Shown here: positions 19,355 to 26,062 of the stretch, piece by piece
How the letters are laid out: the number at the start of each line of letters is the position of its first letter
How positions within the stretch are numbered: the stretch's first letter is position 1
The notes under the pieces: generated by a model
What the model was told of the DNA's origin: nothing
The model's input: only the letters and a program-made list of their open reading frames with translations
Database searches by the model: none
Assembly (NCBI RefSeq): GCF_009728485.1
Contig: NZ_VVIQ01000002.1
Span: 124,001-188,000 of the forward strand
DNA from: Prevotella vespertina
GTDB lineage: Bacteria; Bacteroidota; Bacteroidia; Bacteroidales; Bacteroidaceae
Direction of reading: 5' to 3'
Length of the DNA: 64,000 nt
Translations under genes and position numbers: made by a program

Positions 19355-20635
19355 ATGAGAAGAGATCAAGAAATTTTCGACCTTATTGAAATGGAGCATA
19401 AGCGACAGCTAAAAGGCATGGAGCTGATTGCATCTGAGAATTTTGTTAGCGATGAAGTAATGCAAGCTATGGGTTCTTACCTCACTAACAAGTATGCAGA
19501 GGGTTATCCCGGCAAACGCTATTATGGTGGTTGTCAAGTGGTTGACCAGGTTGAAACACTTGCAATTGAGCGTGTTAAACAACTCTTCGGAGCAGAGTAT
19601 GCCAATGTTCAGCCACACTCTGGCGCACAAGCAAACCAAGCTGTTTTGCTCGCAGTACTAAAACCTGGTGACACATTTATGGGTCTTGACCTTGACCAAG
19701 GAGGGCATCTCTCTCATGGAAGTGAGGTGAATACATCTGGAATCCTTTATCACCACGTTGGTTACACACTGAATCGTGAGACGGGAAGAGTGGATTATGA
19801 TGAGATGGAAAGGCTCGCTCTCGAACATAAACCAAAGCTAATTATTGGTGGAGGATCAGCTTATAGCCGTGAATGGGACTATAAGCGTATGCGCGAAATA
19901 GCTGACAAAGTAGGTGCATTCTTGATGATTGACATGGCACATCCTGCTGGTCTCATTGCTGCAGGATTGTTGGATAACCCAGTAAAGTATGCCCATATCG
20001 TTACAACAACAACCCATAAGACACTTCGTGGACCGCGTGGTGGTGTTATTCTAATGGGTAAAGACTTTGAGAATCCATGGGGACTTGCTACAAAGAAAGG
20101 CGTTATAAAACCAATGTCAATGCTCTTCAATTCTGCAGTATTCCCTGGTAACCAGGGTGGACCATTAGAACATGTCATTGCAGCAAAAGCTGTTGGCTTC
20201 GGTGAGAACCTCCTCCCAAGTTGGAAGGAATATGCAATGCAGGTAAAGAAAAATGCTTCTGTTCTTGCACAAGCACTCGTTGATAAGGGTTTCAGCATTG
20301 TTAGTGGTGGTACGGATAACCATTCTATGTTGCTCGATCTACGTCAGAAATATCCAGACCTTACTGGTAAGGTGGCAGAGACGGCACTTGTTGCTGCTGA
20401 TATCACAGCCAATAAGAATAAGGTACCATACGATGAGCGTTCAGCATTCCAGACAAGTGGTTTGCGTCTCGGAACAGCAGCTATGACAACTCGTGGGTGT
20501 AAGGAAGACATGATGTTGCTCACCGCAGAACTCATTGATGAGGTTCTTGCTGATCCAGAGAACGAACAGGTAATCAAGAGAGTACGCGAGAAAGTAAACG
20601 AGACGATGGCTACTTATCCTCTCTTCGCTTACTAA
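19355..20635 (+). CDS. glyA: Serine hydroxymethyltransferase
   Basis: This PLP enzyme interconverts serine and glycine and supplies one-carbon units on tetrahydrofolate. The 426-residue chain starts [12 protein letters not shown]; an in-frame TTG three codons earlier is not needed. The cofactor-binding Lys is in [14 protein letters not shown], and LIASENFVS and [15 protein letters not shown] are present. The promoter is well placed about 65 bp upstream. A long inverted repeat (20662-20800) follows. Confidence 0.97.
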   Translation: MRRDQEIFDLIEMEHKRQLKGMELIASENFVSDEVMQAMGSYLTNKYAEGYPGKRYYGGCQVVDQVETLAIERVKQLFGAEYANVQPHSGAQANQAVLLAVLKPGDTFMGLDLDQGGHLSHGSEVNTSGILYHHVGYTLNRETGRVDYDEMERLALEHKPKLIIGGGSAYSREWDYKRMREIADKVGAFLMIDMAHPAGLIAAGLLDNPVKYAHIVTTTTHKTLRGPRGGVILMGKDFENPWGLATKKGVIKPMSMLFNSAVFPGNQGGPLEHVIAAKAVGFGENLLPSWKEYAMQVKKNASVLAQALVDKGFSIVSGGTDNHSMLLDLRQKYPDLTGKVAETALVAADITANKNKVPYDERSAFQTSGLRLGTAAMTTRGCKEDMMLLTAELIDEVLADPENEQVIKRVREKVNETMATYPLFAY

Positions 20636-20661
20636 GAATAGAATACACAATAATTAAATAG

Positions 20662-20800
20662 TATACAAGAAGGGAGCTATTAAAAGTAAGGATGTAATTG
20701 ATTACATTCGAATGAAGACAAGACTTTAGTACCATTCTAATGTGGCTTGCAAAATAAGATTGCCTTTTCAAGACTTTTAATATTGCCCCCTTTTTGTATA
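20662..20800. repeat. 139-bp element with 26/28-bp terminal inverted repeats
   Basis: The left arm (20662-20687) and right arm (20773-20800) match as inverted repeats except for a 2-nt gap and a few changes, both beginning tatacaa and ending ttaaaagt. The 85 bp between have small internal palindromes and no gene. It could be a miniature inverted-repeat element or a large terminator structure between the convergent glyA and lipoprotein genes. No clear target duplication flanks it. Confidence 0.5.
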
Positions 20801-20847
20801 TGATAATCTTATTACATTCTTTAAAGTTACACACTAAAAGAAGACTA

Positions 20848-21258
20848 TCACCTTAATTGATACCTTATATACTTCGCCTTCTGAGTCTCATCACTATAGA
20901 GAATATTATATCTGTCAGGGATATACAATGCACCATCAAGTATTATGTATGGTTCAGGAACATCCCGCTCTATCCTATAGACCAATCCCTTTTTATTATC
21001 CATCAACTTTATAAAGCTTATCCAAGGTCCCGTTATCGTAGCTACCTCTTCTAACGAATACATCAAACTATCTATAGAATCAACTACAAGAAGGGCTCCC
21101 GTTGAAGGGTCACAAGGCTTTATTGATGACAAGCGAAGCCTTACTTCCTTTGGTAATTCTTGATAGGAAAGTTCTATACTTGGTAGCGATGAAACTTTAT
21201 AGTCATAAGAGCTACAACCACAAAAAACTAACAAAAGACTAAAAAGAAAATATCTCAT
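20848..21258 (-). CDS. Putative small lipoprotein
   Basis: The 136-residue protein starts with a short hydrophobic signal (MRYFLFSLLLVF) followed by CGCSS, a plausible though loose lipobox with Cys15 as the lipidated residue. The remainder is soluble and I do not recognise it. It has its own -7 element upstream. Confidence 0.7.
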   Translation of the reverse strand: MRYFLFSLLLVFCGCSSYDYKVSSLPSIELSYQELPKEVRLRLSSIKPCDPSTGALLVVDSIDSLMYSLEEVATITGPWISFIKLMDNKKGLVYRIERDVPEPYIILDGALYIPDRYNILYSDETQKAKYIRYQLR

Positions 21259-21332
21259 TGCTATGGACTTATCTTTACCTAATCATTATACAAGCATACA
21301 TCATTATAGAATATATGTTTAATAAGTACGTA

Positions 21333-21340
21333 CAAACTTA
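21333..21340 (-). promoter_or_regulatory. -7 element of the lipoprotein gene
   Basis: TAAGTTTG on the minus strand, about 75 bp before the start codon. Confidence 0.45.
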
Positions 21341-21684
21341 CTTAAAATAATTGAGTGCGGTATAAATTACCCAAAAAAAATACACCCTATCGAACCCACA
21401 AAAAACTTAATTTGGCTTTAATCATCATTGCTTTCACTTTTAACATTTAACATAATAGGCTGTGAAACAACACTTTGAAGTATCTGATAGGGTGACAGGA
21501 ATGACAGTAAAAATGTTTTGCTTTTTATAAACGAAATCCTTCATCTATCCTTTTTCATCACCATTAATATTGTATGATAGCCCCGTCCCCTCATGAGTCA
21601 ACTATCAACACTTATCTAGAAGATGCCTAAAAGCATTAAAGAATATCTATGAATTAACCCTAAAGAAATAAATATCTCAAAATA

Positions 21685-21716
21685 TTTGGTATAGTCAAAA
21701 AAACTTAGTACCTTTG
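21685..21716 (+). promoter_or_regulatory. Promoter of tRNA-Lys
   Basis: TTTG (21685-21688), a 20-bp spacer and TACCTTTG (21709-21716), a complete match to the Bacteroidetes consensus about 27 bp before the tRNA. Confidence 0.75.
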
Positions 21717-21743
21717 CAACCGCAATTAACAAAAGCATAGGGA

Positions 21744-21816
21744 GATCCGCTAGCTCAGCTGGTAGAGCACAACACTTTTAATGTTGGGGTCATGGGTTCG
21801 AGCCCCATGCGGATCA
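21744..21816 (+). tRNA. tRNA-Lys (anticodon TTT)
   Basis: A 73-nt cloverleaf with acceptor stem gatccgc/gcggatc, anticodon stem caaca/tgttg around loop cttttaa (anticodon TTT at 21777-21779), a gttcgag T-loop and discriminator A. CCA is not encoded. The phage integrase gene starts 146 bp downstream, so this tRNA is the probable attachment site. Confidence 0.95.
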
Positions 21817-21822
21817 CTTGAA

Positions 21823-21862
21823 AGAAATGCCTAAACTACCTTAGTTTTGGGCATTTTCTTTT
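21823..21862 (+). terminator. Terminator of tRNA-Lys
   Basis: aaatgcc/ggcattt arms extended inward by taaact/agtttt, followed by a T-rich run. Confidence 0.7.
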
Positions 21863-21927
21863 TCTAACTTACGTCTATATTAGTTAAAAAAAAGAGATTA
21901 TTTTCTCAAATCTGACGTAAACTGCGT

Positions 21928-21935
21928 TACTTTTG
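21928..21935 (+). promoter_or_regulatory. -7 element of the integrase gene
   Basis: TACTTTTG on the plus strand, 28 bp before the integrase ATG, giving a short leader. Confidence 0.5.
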
Positions 21936-21962
21936 AGTATCCTTTAATTTTAACAAAACATT

Positions 21963-23162
21963 ATGGCAACACTTTCTCCAACAATTTTTAAAGCAAAGCA
22001 GCTTTCTAATGGAAAGCACAAAATACGCATTGCTGTAAGACATCGTCATGAAACGTCTTATATTATCACACCTTATATTATAGATGATTTATCTCAGTTC
22101 AAAAATGGTCAAGTAGTAAAGAGATTCGATGCTGACATTATAAACATGCAGCTTCGCAATCTTTTAAACAAGTATCAAGAGATTCTAAATGACACTAACG
22201 GACTTGCTATGTTATCTTCAAGGGAGTTAAAGAATAGACTCGTTAACTACTCTGAGAAAGACGAAAACATAGCAATAGGTGTAATTTGTAAAGAGTACGT
22301 TAAAGAACTAAGAGAAGACAAAAGAATTGGCTATGCTGAGCTTATAGAAAGGTGTTGTAAATACTTTACTGAATTTACGAAAGGTGACATAGCAGCTAAG
22401 GATATAACACCTACAACGATTAGTAACTTTGAAAGATTCTTGAGGAATAAGAAAAAGCTCAATCAGACTACCACAGGAATGTACCTCGTTAGATTACGTG
22501 TCTTAACAAATCTTGCAAGAAAAAGATATTTCGTTAAGCAAGACATACCTCCTTTCCAAGATTGCAAAATACCTCAGTCTTTAGAACGAAATCTTGATTT
22601 GTCTGTTGAGCAATTTTGTAAGCTAAAGGCATACTTTCCTAAAAGCAAGATAGAATCTATAGCAAAAGACTTGTGGTTTCTGTCTTTTTATCTTGGCGGC
22701 ATAAACCTAATAGATATATTATCGATAAAGTTCTCAAACGACAAAGAGATAGAATACATACGTACAAAAACAAAAAACACGAAACGTGGAGATAAACGTA
22801 TAGAGATATCAATACCTGTCGAAGCTCTTAACATAATAAACAAGTATAAATCAGACGATAATAGTCTTAAATTTGGATATTCATTTACTTACAGGAACTT
22901 TAATAGATACATTGCACGTACGTTACAAAAAATAGGTAAAAACATAGAAATACATCGATTATGCTTCTACTCGGCAAGAAAATCGTTTGTTCAATATGGG
23001 TTTGAATTAGGGATTCCTCTTGAGGTGCTTGAATATACAATAGGACAATCTATGAAGCAAAACAGACCTATATATAACTACATTCGAATAATGAGAAAGC
23101 ATTCCGATGAAGCTATGAGAAAAATTCTTGAGTACACAAAAAAAGCTACTACACTTTTGTAG
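21963..23162 (+). CDS. Tyrosine recombinase, prophage integrase
   Basis: The 399-residue protein has an N-terminal arm-binding region, a SAM-like core-binding domain (about 95-195) and a C-terminal catalytic domain. The nucleophile is Tyr371 (RPIYNYI) and the second catalytic Arg is Arg339 (FYSARKSF). The usual first Arg is replaced in LGGINLIDIL, the HxxR His by Tyr, and the GH before the nucleophile by GQ. Loss of the first Arg is known in IntDOT-like integrases. Adjacent to the tRNA, it most likely integrates the prophage; it could also invert the tail-fibre segment 0.4 kb away. Confidence 0.92.
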   Translation: MATLSPTIFKAKQLSNGKHKIRIAVRHRHETSYIITPYIIDDLSQFKNGQVVKRFDADIINMQLRNLLNKYQEILNDTNGLAMLSSRELKNRLVNYSEKDENIAIGVICKEYVKELREDKRIGYAELIERCCKYFTEFTKGDIAAKDITPTTISNFERFLRNKKKLNQTTTGMYLVRLRVLTNLARKRYFVKQDIPPFQDCKIPQSLERNLDLSVEQFCKLKAYFPKSKIESIAKDLWFLSFYLGGINLIDILSIKFSNDKEIEYIRTKTKNTKRGDKRIEISIPVEALNIINKYKSDDNSLKFGYSFTYRNFNRYIARTLQKIGKNIEIHRLCFYSARKSFVQYGFELGIPLEVLEYTIGQSMKQNRPIYNYIRIMRKHSDEAMRKILEYTKKATTLL

Positions 23163-23175
23163 CAGCTTTTTTTAT
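23137..23175 (+). terminator. Terminator overlapping the integrase stop
   Basis: An approximately 15-bp stem (aaaaaagctactaca with gtagcagctttttt) spans the integrase stop codon and ends in Ts on both strands. Confidence 0.75.
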
Positions 23176-23277
23176 ACAATTACTTATCCACTCTGATACG
23201 TTCTTGGGATTTGCTTTTTTAAGACATTTTGCAGCTTCTGCGTCTAAGTTAACACAAAGTTTCTTGGCAGGGTTATC
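23149..23277 (-). pseudogene. Remnant of a small ribbon-helix-helix-like gene
   Basis: An open frame of 42 codons without any start codon, directly preceded by an in-frame TAG, reads KKLCVNLDAEAAKCL and VSEWISNCIKKA. The pattern of a short strand followed by two helices resembles ribbon-helix-helix DNA-binding proteins. A TAAATTTG -7 element lies about 75 bp upstream on the same strand (23353-23360). The gene seems to have lost its start; the end overlaps the integrase end by 14 bp. Confidence 0.4.
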
Positions 23278-23471
23278 CTAAAAATAATCTTACCTTAATA
23301 ATAACTAAAAACCTAAATCTATGTCAAATACGAATTCAATCCTTTTCTCCTACAAATTTAGCAAATTATCGTGAAAGATGCAAGAGAAAAGGAATATTTA
23401 TTCGATGAATTTATGCAAATTCTTTCAAATATTGCAAGTATTGGAAAGAATTTGTAAGGGAGCGAGCTTAC

Positions 23472-23579
23472 CTAATTATACAACACATATTAGGTCATCA
23501 GAGCATAAAGACAACGCAGGTGTATTCTGCTGTGAAAGACACAACGATTAATAAGGAGATACGAAGAGCGTTTAGGTGA
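23472..23579 (+). pseudogene. C-terminal remnant of a second tyrosine recombinase
   Basis: Thirty-five codons read LIIQHILGHQSIKTTQVY followed by SAVKDTTINKEIRRAF and a stop at 23577. This is the conserved end of a Bacteroidales tyrosine recombinase, with the LGH His and the nucleophilic Tyr of TQVYSAV. Upstream sequence in the frame does not resemble a recombinase and is soon closed by a stop at 23406. Its stop lies three bases before the 22-bp inverted repeat of the invertible segment, so it may be the wreck of a dedicated invertase or of another element. Confidence 0.75.
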
Positions 23580-23580
23580 G

Positions 23581-24075
23581 GGTTCCATCGGGACTATCTT
23601 TGCTGAAAACAGAAGAATAAGAAATCTACAGGTCTTATCTTTTACCAATATCAAAAGACTTGAATATGAGAATTTAAAGGACTGTGACTCTTTAGAATCA
23701 ATTACTATTTCTAAGAGTGTAGATATTATAGACTGGTATACCTTCGGAGGTGTCACAGGAAAAAAACTTATGTCATTAAAGAATGTTATTGTCGAACAGG
23801 GGAAACTCTCATATATACCAGAAGGTTTTGATAACAATATTAAGGATGTCGTTGACTACCCTTCTACTATTTCTTCTTTTGGGTGGAGTCAACCATCCTT
23901 GCGATCTAAGACTACCATTTTAAGATCTAAAACCCCACCTAATATTGGAGATAGTTCGCTCGGTGGTAACGGACTTATATATGTTCCCGACGACGTAATA
24001 GACGTTTATAGACATTCTGACGGCTGGTCTCGTGTTGCAGAACGAATTTATCCCCTTAGTGAGTATCACTCTTGA
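23581..24075 (+). CDS. Silent alternative C-terminal cassette of the tail fibre
   Basis: An open frame of 164 codons without promoter or credible start runs from the crossover repeat to a stop at 24073-24075. It has leucine-rich BspA-like repeats (LESITISKSVDIID; LKNVIVEQGKLSYIPEG) and ends YVPDDVIDVYRHSDGW then PLSEYHS. The opposing expressed cassette ends PLSEYQE. An internal ATG at 23770 gives only 101 residues and is probably not used. By itself it should be silent; after inversion it would be fused to residues 1-523 of the fibre protein. Confidence 0.8.
   Translation, partial: GSIGTIFAENRRIRNLQVLSFTNIKRLEYENLKDCDSLESITISKSVDIIDWYTFGGVTGKKLMSLKNVIVEQGKLSYIPEGFDNNIKDVVDYPSTISSFGWSQPSLRSKTTILRSKTPPNIGDSSLGGNGLIYVPDDVIDVYRHSDGWSRVAERIYPLSEYHS
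23582..23603 (+). repeat. Left crossover repeat (22 bp)
   Basis: Exact inverted copy of 24493-24514. Identity stops sharply on both sides. Confidence 0.85.
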
Positions 24076-24089
24076 TACTCACTAAGGGG
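24052..24089. terminator. Shared palindrome at the centre of the invertible segment
   Basis: A perfect 17-bp stem (24052-24068 with 24073-24089) and a 4-nt loop. Each arm encodes the end of one cassette (PLSEY) and the two stop codons overlap there. It would end transcription for either cassette, though it lacks a long T tail. Confidence 0.7.
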
Positions 24090-26060
24090 TAAGATATTTC
24101 CTAAATAACCTTGCATAGCTTGACGATTCCATTTTGTACTTTGCTTGTATGTTTCGACTAAATGAGACGCTACGTATAGAGTATCAATTCGTACGGCAAG
24201 GATTCCCCAATATCTAATTGTGTCAATATAGTTGTTGCCTTTGAGAACTAATTTCTTTATTCTCGCACTATTAAATGAGAGCTCATCAATAGCTATTACA
24301 GAAGAGGGTATTATAACGCACTCCCCTTGACTATAACGGAACATCGAATTAGGAACCATGGTTAATCCTTCTGGGAGAGATATTGTTCCAAATATAGATC
24401 TCTCGAAGGCTCCTTTTTCGCCAAAAGGTTTCTTTTCTTTCTTCAAATCAGAGAAATATTGAAGCTCCGTAAACCCTTTTATGGTACGATTTGCAAAGAT
24501 AGTCCCGATGGAACTAACAGCTGCGGCTTCTTCCATACTTAGCTCACCGTCACCGTCCTTATCCCAGTTTTCCACGCAAATGCGCTTCACCTCTGGGTCC
24601 TCGAAGCGAATCCACCACTTAGCGATGTTCAATTTAAGTTTTGGGTAATGAGTCATCAACGCATCGTAGGTGTCACGATACGCACCAGTGGTGAGGTTGA
24701 TAGTACCGTCCAAGACAGGGTAAGGGTCATTGCCGTACTGACCCTCTGCGTCGATTCCTTGGTAAGTGCCGTCTACGAGCTGGGAGAGTTTATCAAAGGC
24801 TCGCCCGTCTGTAAATGTTTCATTGAAGCCAACACAGCGCACGTAGCGGAGAGCGTGAGGGGTTTGTCCTACCTGTACATCCATAATATCGATGAGCTTC
24901 TTCACGGGTTGAAGATTATCGCAACCGCTGACAAAGTAGCTCATCACGTTCGGTGCGCAGGCTTCAGTGTTGCAGTGCTCGTTCGTGAGGCGGTCGAGGT
25001 TCTTGAGTTCGATATAGGACGTGGTTGCTGGATAATCGGCTTCCTCGAGCACACCACCATCTGCGAAGTGTGCTTCGGTTAACGAGGACCCACCAGCGAG
25101 GAACTTACGCAGACGGAAGTTACTACGCATATCGAGCGAGCCTCCAAGCGTAGATATATTCTGAACATCAATCTCCTCTAAGGAGGTTGTATTGCCAAGC
25201 GTAAGCGAAGATATAAGTATCTTCACCTTCTGCTCGTTCTCATCACCGAGCTTTAATCGTTTGAGTCGCTTACCAATAATAGATAACGCACCATTGATGA
25301 CATACGAACTCCAATCGCCTATATCGAGCAGGTAGTCTGCTGATTTAACTGATAGCTGCTGGTCGGACGTGCCGTTAATATCGACTATAATCTCACAAGC
25401 CTTACCAGCATCAGTGCGAGCACCACGCATGATTGTGGTACCGTATGCGATTGTAGGGTACAGCTTCATTGCAGGAGTCAAGCGTAATGTAATAGAGTTA
25501 GTTGTAGCGTCCGCCTGTGCAGAGGTACGAACAGTTATCGCACCTTCAGCGGTCTTAGCGTCGTAATCTCCGAAGCTGTACTTAGACATAAGGTATTGGA
25601 TGCGTTTCTTGACCCAAGCAACTTCAGGTGACTTACCATCACCGAGCGACTGGCCCAGAGGGTCGGTATCGTTCGTATATGTACCTTGCAGCATGGCAAG
25701 CTTCATTTTTTCGTACAGCTTTCCATCCTCATTGTAGAGCATAGATGAGAATTTATCTATCACAGAGAAATAGTACTTATCAAAGAATGCAAAGAGTTTC
25801 TGCTGGTGCGTACCCTTTTGTAGACCTCCGAGTTCCTCCATCTTCGCAAGCATACGACGCATCATCTGCGCACGCTCCTCTGGGTACGCTTGTTCCATCA
25901 AGTTCCATAGTACGGATTTCTCACCGTTCCATACTGGCGTACCGTCCTCGTAGGTGTCGTGATACTCTACGTGGTAAGGTTTCTTCATTAAACCTTGGTT
26001 GATGACTGTCAGGATAGTATCAAGGTCATCCTGACGAAACTTCCATTTACTCTTTGCCAT
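24066..26060 (-). CDS. Phage tail fibre/tip protein with switchable C-terminus
   Basis: The 664-residue protein is the last gene of the phage late region. Residues 1-500 are the constant body, starting MAKSKWKFRQDDLDT. A perfect 12-residue EF-hand loop (DKDGDGELSMEE, 500-511) follows, then the crossover site (516-523). The variable end (524-664) has BspA-type leucine-rich repeats (GTISLPEGLTMVPNSMF; IPSSVIAIDELSF) and a closing PLSEYQE. Such repeats at a fibre tip suggest receptor binding. It begins 2 bp after the upstream fibre gene. Confidence 0.85.
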   Translation of the reverse strand: MAKSKWKFRQDDLDTILTVINQGLMKKPYHVEYHDTYEDGTPVWNGEKSVLWNLMEQAYPEERAQMMRRMLAKMEELGGLQKGTHQQKLFAFFDKYYFSVIDKFSSMLYNEDGKLYEKMKLAMLQGTYTNDTDPLGQSLGDGKSPEVAWVKKRIQYLMSKYSFGDYDAKTAEGAITVRTSAQADATTNSITLRLTPAMKLYPTIAYGTTIMRGARTDAGKACEIIVDINGTSDQQLSVKSADYLLDIGDWSSYVINGALSIIGKRLKRLKLGDENEQKVKILISSLTLGNTTSLEEIDVQNISTLGGSLDMRSNFRLRKFLAGGSSLTEAHFADGGVLEEADYPATTSYIELKNLDRLTNEHCNTEACAPNVMSYFVSGCDNLQPVKKLIDIMDVQVGQTPHALRYVRCVGFNETFTDGRAFDKLSQLVDGTYQGIDAEGQYGNDPYPVLDGTINLTTGAYRDTYDALMTHYPKLKLNIAKWWIRFEDPEVKRICVENWDKDGDGELSMEEAAAVSSIGTIFANRTIKGFTELQYFSDLKKEKKPFGEKGAFERSIFGTISLPEGLTMVPNSMFRYSQGECVIIPSSVIAIDELSFNSARIKKLVLKGNNYIDTIRYWGILAVRIDTLYVASHLVETYKQSTKWNRQAMQGYLGNILPLSEYQE
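24493..24514 (-). repeat. Right crossover repeat (22 bp)
   Basis: Inside the expressed fibre gene at codons 516-523, directly after the EF-hand loop; inverted copy of 23582-23603. Confidence 0.85.
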
Positions 26061-26062
26061 AT

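Larger units (their letters stand above)
21259..21743. other. 485-bp intergenic region before tRNA-Lys
   Basis: It holds the lipoprotein promoter at its left end and the tRNA promoter at its right end. Between them I see only AT-rich DNA. Confidence 0.6.
23582..24514. other. Candidate invertible DNA segment switching tail-fibre tips
   Basis: Identical 22-bp sequences lie in inverted orientation at 23582-23603 and 24493-24514, beginning gttccatcgg. Each is read in the same frame as SSIGTIFA or GSIGTIFA. Between them two unrelated C-terminal coding cassettes converge on a central palindrome (24052-24089). Inversion would keep the reading frame and exchange the last 141 residues of the fibre for 156 others. 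This is the layout of the phage Mu G segment, but next to tyrosine rather than serine recombinases. Confidence 0.85.

Noticed and set aside
20610-20834. A 74-codon frame through the inverted-repeat element
   Set aside because: Low-complexity translation that only follows the repeat arms and overlaps the glyA end.
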